A model generated the notes under the pieces. The model saw only the letters and a list, made by a program, of their open reading frames with translations. It ran no database searches and was not told the origin of the DNA. From contig KQ964245.1 of assembly GCA_001566295.1 (NCBI GenBank), positions 625,524 through 689,523 on the forward strand: a stretch of DNA of 64,000 nucleotides. Direction: 5' to 3'. Source of the stretch: Microdochium bolleyi (lineage: Eukaryota > Ascomycota > Sordariomycetes > Xylariales > Microdochiaceae). The number at the start of each line of letters is the position of its first letter. The stretch's first letter is position 1. This document shows positions 10,357 through 21,265 of the stretch, piece after piece. The position numbers were made by a program, and so were the translations under genes.

Positions 10357-11280
10357 ATGGCACCAACGACCCTCCGCTCTGTGATCAGCCCAGAGCTACT
10401 CCGGGGCTTGGCAGAATGCATGCTGCCCTACAGCACGACCGAGCCAATCGACTTTGCCGGAGTCATCGGCGGCATGTTCGGGGGTGCCAGAGCCGGCACG
10501 GAGCAGTGGGAGACGCTCAAAGCCCCGGCCTGGACTGCCCTCAAGGCCCTGAGCGAGCTCGGCATCGACAACGTCCCAGACTTCAGCCAGCTCCTGCCAG
10601 CTCCCACGGATTCCTCGTTCCCCGTCCAGGCAATGGGTCTCGTGCGGCTTCTCGATCAGGTCCCGCGAAGGCTGTGCCGCGGGCTCGACTCGCGCTACAC
10701 GGATGCTTACTTTGCCGTCTACGCTCTCCAGCTGTTCCGATATGTCCATGACGGGCTCCCCGAGGAGCTGCGCCCGACATCCTGGTCGCGCTGGAAAGAC
10801 GACGTGTCCTTTGATTACTTCATCCTCGTGCGCATGGCATTCCACGTCGTCCTTGTGCACAACGAGAGCACCGCCAAGGAGGCCGTAGCCTTCACGGAAG
10901 CCACGAGAGTCCTTGTCGAGGAGCGCTACGGCGTCCAAGATGCCTACCGAGACCAGCCCGACAAGCGCTGGGACTTGTATGGGTTCCCCGAGATGATCGC
11001 CCAGGCGACCTCCGGCAACACACCAGCGAGCCCGATGGGCGTGGCGGACGGCTGGTTCCACCTTGCCCTGCTCCTCGATGTGCACTATCCGATCCTGGAG
11101 AAGTTTGGGCGGTACCCGTATCGCAATGGCGCCATGGGCAGGCTAAGCACACCGGAGGAGGAGGAGTGGAATAAGGAGGCCGCAGTGTTTCCGAGCCTGC
11201 CGCTTGACATCAAGAACCAGATTAGAGAGGATGTTCTGAACGGCAGATGGACTCCGCTTGGAGAGGAAATCCGCGCTTAA
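10357..11280 (+). CDS. DUF924 family protein
   Basis: Intronless 307-residue protein of the DUF924 family, whose bacterial members are about 180-200 residues and fungal members longer. The family signatures are visible: LVRLLDQVPRRLCRG (bacterial form LLLDQFPRN..RG), DAYFAVYALQLF with the expected conserved aspartate, and near the end HYPILEKFGRYPYRNGAMGR followed by STPEEEEW (bacterial 'RFGRYPHRNaaLGR.st.EE'). No signal peptide or transmembrane segment is evident, so it is probably cytosolic. The fold is alpha-helical and TPR-like; no enzymatic activity is established for the family, so none is assigned. The start ATG is the first in frame and leads directly into a helical N-terminal region. 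Confidence 0.85.
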   Translation: MAPTTLRSVISPELLRGLAECMLPYSTTEPIDFAGVIGGMFGGARAGTEQWETLKAPAWTALKALSELGIDNVPDFSQLLPAPTDSSFPVQAMGLVRLLDQVPRRLCRGLDSRYTDAYFAVYALQLFRYVHDGLPEELRPTSWSRWKDDVSFDYFILVRMAFHVVLVHNESTAKEAVAFTEATRVLVEERYGVQDAYRDQPDKRWDLYGFPEMIAQATSGNTPASPMGVADGWFHLALLLDVHYPILEKFGRYPYRNGAMGRLSTPEEEEWNKEAAVFPSLPLDIKNQIREDVLNGRWTPLGEEIRA

Positions 11281-11786
11281 TCCATGGAGCAGGAACATGA
11301 AGCTTAGGTGCACGATTACAGTACAGTAATGCACGGACTCAGTGCAGCTCTGAATGGAGGAGGATGTACACCAGCGCAATGATGAATCGCTTATCAAACC
11401 GCCGGAACTCATCACTGGGCATCATACGGACACAGCGAACTTCAATCTGAGCTATCTAGTGGAATGAGATTTCTTGAACTGCACAGCCGGAGCACTGGTT
11501 AGCCGCTGGTTGAGTTGCGAACGAGGTGGCGTCGAGCATCTGAGGAGAGAGTATGTCAAAGTGAACATGAACCATGAAGTAACAATGCAGCTAGGTTCGC
11601 TCGAGTTCACTGCACAATGCACAAGGGCATGCTTTGAGATTATTCCATAAGTCAATCTATTGATAGCACAGTGTGCGAGTCTAACTGATATTGCCTGCAA
11701 CAAGACTGATGGAGCACCAAAGACACAGTTCTATGCAACCATCACCACTACTTTTCGCCTTGGTCCTCTAAGACACACTGAAAGGC
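11281..11786. other. Convergent intergenic region
   Basis: About 500 bp between the tail-to-tail DUF924 and pyruvoyl decarboxylase genes. No gene-like frame or repeat is seen; it probably contains both terminators. Confidence 0.5.
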
Positions 11787-13175
11787 TCAAGAGGCTGTTG
11801 TGACATAAGCCAAGGGACCATTGACAGGAAGATTCTGCTCGTTGGTCTGATCCCAGGTTCCGTCCTGTCTCGGCGGACCAGGCGAGGGCTCGTTGAAGAC
11901 CAGCTCAACACCAGGCCGGAACACCATGCAGTGGCTGCTCCCGCCGAAGTGGAACATCCCCAGTTCATCACCCTTCCTGATGCGCTGCTTCTTCCTGACA
12001 GTAAACTCACAGCTCGAGACCTCGGCCATGCCGATGTACACAATGGCCATCAGCCCGATCGGACCGTCCGCCTGGATGTAGATGATCCCACGTGTAGCCA
12101 CGGACGAGATGTACGGCTGAGAGTTGTTCGGGGCCGACGGATCTGGGTTGGGGAAGCCCTGGTAAGGGTTCTCGCTGTAGTACGTGCCGGGGACGTTAAT
12201 GGTGTCGAGCACGGTGCCGTTGACGGGTGAGTTCCACCGGTGGTAGCTCAAGGCACTGAGGAAGGCCTGGAAGACGGACCCGCCGATGAACTGCTGGGCG
12301 TAGCCGGCGTGGGAGTTGAGCATGTTCATGAGCGAGTACGGCTGGCCCTTGAGCATGAAGTTGTCGATGGCCTTGACGTTTTTGGTGTACTGCAGGGGCG
12401 CGGACTCGCATGAGTTGTTGAGGATTGAGTTGTTGTCCGGCTCGGCGACGGGGCGGATGTTGCGTTTGAACCGGCGTGTGAAGAAGTGATCCCATGAATT
12501 GAAGCCGAGGTATTCAGCGTCAGAAGGGTCGGGGCACTGATACAGCTGAGTGAACGAGTACTTGGTGACGCCGTCGTTGCCTTTGGTTGCGAGCAGGTGC
12601 TGAGCATCTTGGCCCACCCATCCGCTCGGGGCCTTGAGAACTTTTCTGGACGCTTTGGAACCCAGAAAGTGCGTAAAGGCCTGCAGCACAGGCTGGAAGT
12701 GCTTGTTGACCTCGGAATCGTACCAAAACAACCAGCCTGACTGGGTGCCCATGGGCCAATCCAGAATGGCGTTGATGGGGAACCCAATCAGGCCCATCGC
12801 ATTCTCAGCCTGGACACTCTGGCCCTTGATATCATAGAACTCAGGTCCAGTTACCAGAATGGTGTTGACTGTCTGAATGAAAGTATCAAAGTCACGAATC
12901 TCCGGGTGACCGGTGGGGTCCTCGCCGCAGTAGTAGCTGGCGGGGACTTCCGTCCACATGGACTCGCCCAGTTGGTTCAGGGTCGGGTTGTTTTTGATGA
13001 AGGCTGAGAAGGCTTGAAGACTAGGGTTCAAGGGAGCATTGTGCTTCCGGGCTTGTCTGGCTTTGTGACATGCCCAGCCGAGGATGACCTTCTTGTCTCG
13101 AGGGAGCCAATGTCCCACTGTTTGGGTGGCCAGCTTGCGAGATAGGTCTGATCCGTTGGAGTGTAGGAGAGGCAT
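11787..13175 (-). CDS. Phosphatidylserine decarboxylase-family (PsiD-like) pyruvoyl decarboxylase
   Basis: Single-exon 462-residue protein. The N-terminal half (about 20-200) matches the extra domain found in soluble PsiD-like decarboxylases, and the C-terminal half is a phosphatidylserine-decarboxylase catalytic domain. Catalytic landmarks are WDHFFTRRF (228-236, family 'F.eFF.R.l'), YHRWNSPVNG with the triad-type histidine (312), and FHFGGSSH (408-415). Autocleavage at G-S in this last motif would create the pyruvoyl cofactor at Ser413 or Ser414. No mitochondrial presequence or transmembrane helix is visible, unlike true Psd1/Psd2, so a cytosolic amino-acid decarboxylase is more likely than a phospholipid enzyme. 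The basidiomycete relative PsiD decarboxylates tryptophan; the substrate here is unknown. No other pathway genes flank it. Confidence 0.85.
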   Translation of the reverse strand: MPLLHSNGSDLSRKLATQTVGHWLPRDKKVILGWACHKARQARKHNAPLNPSLQAFSAFIKNNPTLNQLGESMWTEVPASYYCGEDPTGHPEIRDFDTFIQTVNTILVTGPEFYDIKGQSVQAENAMGLIGFPINAILDWPMGTQSGWLFWYDSEVNKHFQPVLQAFTHFLGSKASRKVLKAPSGWVGQDAQHLLATKGNDGVTKYSFTQLYQCPDPSDAEYLGFNSWDHFFTRRFKRNIRPVAEPDNNSILNNSCESAPLQYTKNVKAIDNFMLKGQPYSLMNMLNSHAGYAQQFIGGSVFQAFLSALSYHRWNSPVNGTVLDTINVPGTYYSENPYQGFPNPDPSAPNNSQPYISSVATRGIIYIQADGPIGLMAIVYIGMAEVSSCEFTVRKKQRIRKGDELGMFHFGGSSHCMVFRPGVELVFNEPSPGPPRQDGTWDQTNEQNLPVNGPLAYVTTAS

Positions 13176-14285
13176 GGCTGCGTGTTGAAAAGAGCTTGGT
13201 TGTATGTCGAATTAGTATGAGTTCTTATGATTCAGAAGAAGGACCGGAAATCATCAGGAAATCGTGCGGAAAGCAGCAGGCTCTTTATGCACCGTTAACA
13301 TTGCACAGGGGTCTCACTTCCCCCTCCTTGTGGCCATTCTTCTGGACGGACGTGAGACAACTCGACCTACAAGTTTTCAGCTTCACTTTCGCAAACCCAC
13401 AGCTAAGACATTAGGTCCTGCTTTCGACACGGCGCAGCATCATCTTTCTTGATGCATTGGAGGCTGAATCAAGTACGATGAAACATGTTCGTGGTCATGA
13501 ATGCTTTACCACCCCGAGACAACCGACTGTTAGTCTCAGTGTTTTGAATTCAAAAGGTAGAACAAATTTGACAACGTTCGCAGCCTGCTCTCTCTGGCGA
13601 GACAGGGTTTTTACCATGGCCGTCCAAGCATAAAAGGAGTCAAGAAGCTGCAAACAATCTGGTTCAAGTCAAAAATTGACCTGCAAGTCAAGTTCGAAGT
13701 GCGCATGCACAAGTAGCTATGATGGAGAGTTGCACCCCTCATGAGAACAAGACCTAGCTCTTCGACAGGCGAAAGCAAACACAAGCAACTCAAAATGTAC
13801 TAAGACCCAGAAGCATTCAGACAAGTGAGAGCCTGGTGCACAGCCTCACCCACTCCACAGCAACTCCATGTTGGTTCCGCCCGCTGCTGTGTACGCCCTG
13901 TAGTTAGCCGCCGAGACCCCTGCTCCAGATCGCCAATGCCCCTAGCACAGTTGATTGTTGGTCGTCTCCGCGGTTAAGCACGAATCAGCAACGAGGACAA
14001 CCCTGTTAATGTTGGTTGCGCAAGGCGGAATTTGAGGGGGACGGGACGGAACGTGTGCCACCACACCCGCCAGGCACTTCGTTGCAGAATGTCGAGAAAG
14101 CCGCACCGCGGGGGTGAGTCTCTTCTCCTCCTCCTGAGCCTGTGTACAATACCTAAGTCTTCTCAATCTACAGCTATCACAACTCAGCTTGACCGTCTCA
14201 CTTGTTATTACTTTTCTTGTTGCCGGCTCACGCGGACCATACTGGACAAGAGCAAGGTCCTCCTGACCTCCGCTGAAGCAGAGCA
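13176..14285. other. Divergent promoter region between the decarboxylase and HET genes
   Basis: About 1.1 kb between two divergently transcribed genes. Only short open frames are present, none with family features. Pyrimidine-rich leader-like sequence precedes the HET start (around 14120-14230). Confidence 0.5.
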
Positions 14286-16493
14286 ATGCGCCTGCTCAAT
14301 ACCACGACGATTACCTTCACCGATTGGGAAGTCACGGAGGTCCCGCCCTACGCCATCCTCTCCCACGTCTGGGGAGAGGACGAGGTCCTCTACCATGACA
14401 TCATTAAGAAGACCGCCCAGGCGAAGAAGGCAGGGTACGACAAGGTCTTCAACACGTGCCAGCAGGCCCGGCGGGATGGGTACGAGTGGGCGTGGATCGA
14501 CTCGTGTTGCATCAACAAGACCGATGGCGTCGAGTTGTCTGAAGGTAAGAGAGCGAGTGCTAGAGCTACCCTCTGTGGAAATGTGATGACTGCGTTGCGA
14601 TACACAGCAGGCTGACGGTGCAGAATAGCGATCAACTCGATGTACAAGTGGTACCAGCGCGCGGACATCTGCTACGCGTACCTCGTTGACGTGGAGCTCT
14701 TGAACCCGCTCGCGCTGGAGCCGAACCCGGTATGGCAGGGCGAGGCCGAGGCCCGCAGAAAACAGCCGCGCTGGTCGTTCTACGAGATCAACTACTCGAA
14801 TTGGGACATCGAGGGGGACCCCGTGACTGAAGTCGCACCGCGGTGGCAATGGACCAGTGCCGCTCCCGAAGGAGGCAGTAGAACAGGGAACCGGACGCAG
14901 GAGGCACATGAATTCCTCGACTCGCTTGCTCGGAGCAACTGGTTTCGCAGGGGCTGGACGCTGCAGGAGCTCATCGCGCCGCCACAGGTCGTTTTCTACA
15001 ACAAGACATGGATCGAGATTGGGACGCGAAAGAGCCTCAAGGAGCATGTTGCGACAATCGCGGGCATAGAGGTCAGCGCGCTGCTCGGCGGTGTTCAGAT
15101 TCTGCGAAAACTGCCCGCCGCGCTGAAAATGTCCTGGGCATCGAATCGGTACACGACGAAGGTCGAGGACATGGCATACTGTTTGTTGGGAATCTTCGAC
15201 ATCACAATGCCTCTTCTGTACGGCGAGGGCGCGAAAGCCATGATTCGATTACAGGAACTTATCTTCTTGCAGACGGAAGATTACAGCCTATTTCTCTGTG
15301 AGAAGGACTACCGGGACCTGCACTCGACCTTCGCCCTTACGCCGCACTCATTCCACCGCAACATTCAGGCAACAATCCCGAAGTGGGCCGGCGTGCGCAA
15401 GAGAAGCGCCGTACTCGACTTCCGGGACATTTACATGCGACCCGGGAGCATTGTGAATCTCGACCCTCCAGTCCTGAGCCAGGCGCGTGGGATGCGGATT
15501 ACGATTGCCAAAAAGAAGACGCAGGTCACCGGCTTTCCCGGGGCCAACGACGCTGTGGTATGGACGTACTGGTGCTTCCGCCATGAGAACGAGGAGTACT
15601 ACATCTGCCTCGACCTCGACACCAGAGGTACACGTAGGGATGACTACGACACTGGATACGACTCGCAGTATCCCGAGGTCTATGGCATGGGCGATAAGCA
15701 GCCAGAGAAGCCAGATCAGGTGACCATCGCAACAGCGACCGACACCTGGTCGCGGTCATGGTATACGCCGATTCTCGTACCCAGACATAGCTTCAGGGAC
15801 TTCGTTGACCAGAAGATGTACCTACGCACACGGCCCGCCTTTGAGCGTCCGCGGGGGGAATTGCCAGACACGTATGACCCTGAATACACTTGGGCGCTAG
15901 TAATTCATATGACTCCCGGGACATTGCCTCGGAAAGCGGCATGGCTGGGAGCCAATGTCGAGCGGGCTCAAACGGTCCTAATCGACTTTTACTCGGACGA
16001 GTTTACACGCGAGACTTCGCCCGTAGTCAGACGTGTCAAGGCGATCGACCAAAACTCATGCAGTTTCTCCCTTATGATCCCAGATGGGATCAAACTTCAC
16101 CCGCGCGATGCTTCTTTTGCAGCCGGTGCTACTTGGACGGTAGCGGTCGCTTGCGTGTACTTGCCCGAGAGATGCTTCTTCACCTGTCTCACCATCGCGT
16201 TTGGCGTCGTTGTGAGCCACGAAGACGAATTCTGGTGCTCGCTGAGCGAAGTGCATTACAAAACACCCCGAAAACATCATTTGCAGAACGAGCTCAACGC
16301 TTGGCGAAACAGAGGTCTGCTACTCCGCGACTTGACTGATAGACTCAAGGTGGTGGTAGCAAAAGATGAAGTTCTCACGATTGTGTGTAAGACAATTGGC
16401 TTTCGGCGAGTAGATCTTTTCGGTTGGGTAGGGACACTGAATGAGGGTGACTGCAGTTACACAGATCCTCTCCTGCTCAACAGCTTGGATTAG
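14286..16493 (+). CDS. HET-domain protein (HET-E/DUF8212 type), vegetative incompatibility family
   Basis: Two exons, 14286-14544 and 14629-16493, around an 84 bp intron (donor GTAAGA, acceptor AATAG). The join restores SEAINSMYKWYQ, a conserved stretch of this HET subfamily. The product is 707 residues. The HET domain occupies about residues 20-190: PPYAILSHVWGEDEV, WAWIDSCCINK, ICYAYLVDV and RGWTLQELIAP. It is followed by the usual TTKVEDMAYCLLGIFD.TMPLLYGEG motif (DUF8212 region). The C-terminal 400 residues show no NACHT, WD40 or ankyrin repeats, so this is a stand-alone HET protein rather than a full HET-E NLR. HET domains are TIR-related modules that trigger cell death after non-self recognition. 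It lies 6 kb from a decayed HET gene, consistent with family turnover. Single functional copy status is inferred. Confidence 0.9.
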
Positions 16494-16698
16494 TGTCATG
16501 AAAAGGTAGTTCACTAATCAACTCGAGCTAGAACGTAGACTACGCGGCTAATACCACATCACAATTACCGACACAATACACTTAAAGTGTCATAACGTGA
16601 ACGGAACGAGGTGTGAACGGTGTATGTTAACCGACATGATTCTACAGGATCCAATGCGAAGCCATTACCGACAGGGATGCCGACATTCTCTATACACA

Positions 16699-19461
16699 TC
16701 AGAAGCCATCTCTGTCAACCTCCATCTGGTTCTGTCTGCCCTGGTTGTACACGCGCCTAGGGTTTCTCTGATCAATGATCTCGCTCAGTTCCGACGCGAG
16801 GCATGAGCCAAGAGGCATATCTTTTCGGACCATGGCGGTTTCGAGAGCAGAGAATATAGCCTTTACACCAACACCGACATCTTCATCACCTCTTGTCTCA
16901 CGTAGCTCATTCAGCGTGTCCTGTACGTCGTTGTCCTCGATCCTCTCAGTCGCAGAGAGTAGCTGTTGTAATTCCCGCAGGTTCTGTATTGTGGGGACTG
17001 TGATCTCGCGGTCGAATTCGAGCGTCTCGTGGAGATCGAGCATGCTTCGACGACTGGTCGTCGCAACGATCAGCAAGCGGCGACCTTTCGGTGGTGTTGT
17101 CTGAAGCAATGAGCTGATGTATTGAACAATGGCGTTCGAAAACCGCTGGCCGATGGGGTTCCAGTCAATGATGGTCTCAATACGGTCCAAGATAACCATG
17201 CTGAGCGTTGACTTGTAGGCATCGGCAAAGACCCGACGAAGATATTCAAGCTTGGCACCTTCGTTGGTGCCGACGTCAATGGGACGCACAAGCTTGACAA
17301 AGGGAAACTTCGATTTGAGTCCAATCTCGGCGGCTAGCGCAGTCTTGCCCGCACCGCGGGCACCATGAATCAAGACAGACAGGAGAGGGGCGTTTTGCGG
17401 AGCTCGCAACTGCTCGACAAAGTTCATTCCATTGGCAAGAATGGTGCGGATGTGTGGGCTGTAGTGGACAATGCCGTTGGGCGCGGAGCTTTCAAGTTCC
17501 TCTTCAGAAACACCGTACGCAGGCTTGACGTCTTCCAAAGCCCTCATGAAGTCGTCGCGAGTCAACATGACGTCTTCTGGGCGGCCTTCAACGCCTGTAA
17601 CATCGCCAATTTTGGTGTGGCGTGTGAAAGCATATGAGAGCGCTGCCTTGACCAGACCATTCAACTCCGCACCAGAGAAGTTCTTTGTGGTCCTGCCAAG
17701 CTCATCGATGTCCACATCGGCAGCCAACTTCTTCATCGCTCGAACCTTGGCCGTATGAATGTTCAAGATCTGGATGCGGCCATGCTCATCTGGCAGTGAG
17801 ATCTCCATATGGACCTCGAGACGTCCCGGTCGCAGAAGAGCCTCATCGATCATGTCTTTGCGGTTCGTCATACCAATAAGCAGGATGTTGTTGAGTGAGT
17901 CCACACCGTCAAGTTTTGTAAGAAGCTGGTTAACGATGCTGTCGCCAACGCCTGTGCCTCCACCCGTGCTTCCACGCTGCTTGCACACGGCATCCAGCTC
18001 GTCAAAAATGATGATGTGTAGGTCGCTGGCGTCGCCCTTCTCCTTGTACTCATCTTCGGCATCCTTGAAAACCTTGCGGACATTCTCTTCAGATTGTCCA
18101 ACGTACTTGTTCAGAATTTCTGGACCGTTGATGATCTTGGGTGGCTTGGCATTCAGCATTTTGCCAATCTGACGAGCAATAAGTGTTTTGCCAGTTCCAG
18201 GAGGGCCGTAGAGAAGAAGACCCTTGACGTGAGAGATGCCCATTTGTTGCACCAGGCCTGGTGGGAAGACACGAGATGCAAACGCGCGACGGAAAATTGT
18301 GCTGAACTCTTCATCGAGACCACCGATTCCCATGTCTGCAAACTTGAAGTCTGGTCGAATGATCGCATTCTTCGCGGGCGCACGATTGTCGAGCTGAACG
18401 TTGATGGGTGATCCATGGGCCTTGTTGAAGACAAGCTCTGTTGTTTCGGTGAGAATGCCGCGCTCCTCGGCGCTGTCGATTGCCTTATCCAGATTGCCAG
18501 TGTACGGGTCGAGAAACTGCACACTGTCGACCTCGAACTTAAGCTTGGGGTCGTTCTTATCATCCATGCCATACACCATCAGACCAGCCTGCTTTGGTGC
18601 GTAGAAGTCACCGATAGTCTTGCGGATGAGAGCCTCGCTGAGCTCGTTCTGCATGTACATTACCGATGACTCAGGCGTCCCACCCTTCCGTGCCGCGGGA
18701 GAGGCGAAGTCCACGGTGAGTGTCATCCTGCCGAGTGCAGGGCGAGGACCATCGTATGGTTGGACCTCGCACTTCTCCCCCTTGGGGGCAAATTCGGGGA
18801 AGTCGAGCCACGGCCGCTGAAACTTGTTGACAGTGAAGGAGGGCGGGTCTGCGTCGAAAGATTCTTTTGGTTTCGCAGTCAAGACACGACCCTTGTCGAC
18901 GACCATAAGATAGTACTCGCCGGGATTGACTTGATGGGCTGCTGGCCCACGTTCGGCATCGGGGAACAGGTGGGTCGGTACAGCGCTTTTGTTGGCGTGC
19001 AACCACCGAGGATCACCAATCTTGTCCACCAGGGCGCGCTTTGGTGGCGTGGCAACAGCCTGGTATGGCATAGGCGGAGCAGCTCTCTTTTCGTTCGCAA
19101 AGTCTTGTGGAGGTCGCTGTGCATATTGCCCGGAAGAGTTGCCAGAGCTCTGAGGCTGGAAGTCATCGTACTGCGGATCGTCGCGATACCGAGTGTTGCC
19201 AGGTTGCTGCTGCTGCTGAGGCTGCTGGTAGTTGCCGCCTTGAGGGTTTCCTTGCCTCTGGTTTGGGGGAGGCTGTTGCCACTGAGCTTGAGGGGATTGC
19301 CGATACTGATCTTGAGGCTGGGCAGGTCGGGGCGGCGGGGGAAAGTTGCCGCCTTGTTGCTGCTGGTCTGGTTCTCTCCGGACGGAGCGGCCAGGAAGTC
19401 CGCTGGGGGCGGGACTTCCATTCTTGTTGCTCCTCGTGAAGAGGGCGGTACGGGCGTCCAT
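16699..19461 (-). CDS. sec18: SEC18/NSF vesicular-fusion ATPase
   Basis: Hexameric AAA+ ATPase that, with alpha-SNAP (Sec17), disassembles SNARE complexes after membrane fusion. One exon, 920 residues against about 750 for yeast and human. The extra length is an N-terminal Pro/Gln-rich low-complexity extension (about residues 15-125) before the conserved N domain. D1 carries YGPPGTGKT (418-426), FDELDA (486-491) and the second-region arginines in LLRPGRLE. D2 is less canonical: Walker A is GARGAGKT (700-707) instead of the usual GPP.SGKT, and Walker B reads VILDRIE before the conserved IDWNPIGQRFSN. D2 in NSF mainly supports hexamer assembly, which may relax these motifs. The C-terminus is a short Asp/Arg tail. 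Identification is firm; the start is the first ATG and begins the extension typical of Sordariomycete Sec18. Confidence 0.95.
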   Translation of the reverse strand: MDARTALFTRSNKNGSPAPSGLPGRSVRREPDQQQQGGNFPPPPRPAQPQDQYRQSPQAQWQQPPPNQRQGNPQGGNYQQPQQQQQPGNTRYRDDPQYDDFQPQSSGNSSGQYAQRPPQDFANEKRAAPPMPYQAVATPPKRALVDKIGDPRWLHANKSAVPTHLFPDAERGPAAHQVNPGEYYLMVVDKGRVLTAKPKESFDADPPSFTVNKFQRPWLDFPEFAPKGEKCEVQPYDGPRPALGRMTLTVDFASPAARKGGTPESSVMYMQNELSEALIRKTIGDFYAPKQAGLMVYGMDDKNDPKLKFEVDSVQFLDPYTGNLDKAIDSAEERGILTETTELVFNKAHGSPINVQLDNRAPAKNAIIRPDFKFADMGIGGLDEEFSTIFRRAFASRVFPPGLVQQMGISHVKGLLLYGPPGTGKTLIARQIGKMLNAKPPKIINGPEILNKYVGQSEENVRKVFKDAEDEYKEKGDASDLHIIIFDELDAVCKQRGSTGGGTGVGDSIVNQLLTKLDGVDSLNNILLIGMTNRKDMIDEALLRPGRLEVHMEISLPDEHGRIQILNIHTAKVRAMKKLAADVDIDELGRTTKNFSGAELNGLVKAALSYAFTRHTKIGDVTGVEGRPEDVMLTRDDFMRALEDVKPAYGVSEEELESSAPNGIVHYSPHIRTILANGMNFVEQLRAPQNAPLLSVLIHGARGAGKTALAAEIGLKSKFPFVKLVRPIDVGTNEGAKLEYLRRVFADAYKSTLSMVILDRIETIIDWNPIGQRFSNAIVQYISSLLQTTPPKGRRLLIVATTSRRSMLDLHETLEFDREITVPTIQNLRELQQLLSATERIEDNDVQDTLNELRETRGDEDVGVGVKAIFSALETAMVRKDMPLGSCLASELSEIIDQRNPRRVYNQGRQNQMEVDRDGF

Positions 19462-21265
19462 GGCGGGCAGTTAATGGACTGAAAAGGCACCGGCTGTGCG
19501 AGTGTTGGATTGTGTGTAGCTTCAAGCCTGCCTCTCGAGAGGTCGGGTGCGATTGTGGGCGGAGTCGAGCGGCGTGGTTGTGATGTAATCGGTCGGCGGG
19601 CCGACGGGGAGCTTCGAGCGGGTGGTCACAGACCACACGGAGTGCTGCGTGGTTCCGGTGGCTGAGGAAGTGATGGCCGCAGACTTCTATGAGATGCCTG
19701 GGGTCAAGAGCCTTCTGTTGGCGCTCGAGATGATGTTGCTGGAAGACAGGATAGGAATGCAGTGGGATCTGGGGAAGCTCCAGGCTTCAGGGTTGACCGT
19801 CCACCCTGTCGGGCTCGAACAGCGGGCTGGACTTGAGCGGGCGCTCTTACGCAGCCCAGAGTTTCAAGGTGCCGCAGACAGCCCCGCACCCGCCGCCCCT
19901 GAAAGTTGAAGCCACCTTGAGCTTACTCGCGTGGCGGCAGTTTGTGTGGCGGTGTCAGCAGGCATCACCAGCCTTGTGGATGCTCGACTGAGTGCCAGAC
20001 AGACCATCGGCTTTGTGAAGCGAGTGTCCTGTCCAGTCGTGTGGAGGCTCGCCAACCGACTCAAGCCGCAGCCCCGGAATAGAGGGTAATCAAGGCAACA
20101 CGAGCGGACATAGGAAGGAACGCTCATCGTGCCTGCCTCGCGGAGAGGCATCGCAAACGGGCGCATCGTCTTTGATCGACTGGAGGAAAGCGGTGCAACG
20201 CGAGCAACAGCAGACTTGAAGCCAGAGGCGGTTCAGACAAAGACCAGGTCGTTCCCGTGCAACACAAAGCCATGCAAATGCCCGCCGTGGCCCAATACGA
20301 ATGTCAGCAAACATCTGCATCTGTTTCCATAAGGTACGCTTAGGTACATTCTGTTCGGCTCCCGCTTTCCGAACAGAACCCCAGGCCCGCTTCCCAGCCC
20401 TTCAGCTTTCGGGTGACTCCCACTCAGTTTGCCGCGCCTAGCCCGGCTCCTGCAGCACCATCGACCTGATGCGTCCGCGACGTCATCGAAGATCTTCCTG
20501 CCGTATGTGATGGCGGCTCTGTGTTGGGACATGGGGTTGCACGCGGAACGTATTTCCGTCCCCGTCCCGGCTCGGCTCGCGACTGCCGCGCTACACGACA
20601 TGCATGCCTCTTCGCCAATCGACCCGGACAAAAGCACTGCATGACATCGGCCATATCAACCGCTTTAGGCATGCGCCGTGGTCATGTTCGCGGTCCCTCA
20701 TCTGGCTCAGCACCGCTACATGGACCCCCTCTTCAAATCGGTGTTCTTGCCAACAGTCGTTGATACTAGGGAAGTCAGCTCTACCGATGTGGAACGTCGG
20801 CAAGGCTCGATGACTTCAGCTATCCTGCAGTCCGGTCTGCTGAGCTGTCACTCTTCGCCGTCGGACGTCATGCCTAACCGATGCAAGGCTCTGGCCGACG
20901 GCCCAGTGGGGGTGGTGGAGTGCAGCTCCAGCCAACATCGTGAACTTGAAGCTAGGGTTCTGCACAACGTGCCTCCGACCCTCACTGCCATTGGTTGCCC
21001 ATGCGGTCCCTCGGTATGGGGTCCTTCAAAAGTGTTCTCGACCCGCGTTGTTTCTGCATGCTGCATCAGCTGGCAAGGGACGAGGCTCCCCCATCGTTTT
21101 CCCGGGGATTAGAATGACTGGGAAGATGGTCCGGAATTGTGATGGATAGTCTGCAAGGCAGTGTCTTTTCCCAAGTAGGGCTTCCAGCAAAATGAAGGTT
21201 ATGTCACAAACACAAAACTCCGACCGTCAAGTCCAGCAAGCCCGCGAAGACAGTAACTCGACAGC
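19462..21265. other. Gene-free interval upstream of sec18
   Basis: About 1.8 kb between sec18 and a divergent unknown gene. Several open frames of 60-144 codons overlap on both strands but none shows family resemblance, a conserved start context or plausible splice pairing. It must hold the sec18 promoter. A non-coding transcript cannot be excluded. Confidence 0.45.
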
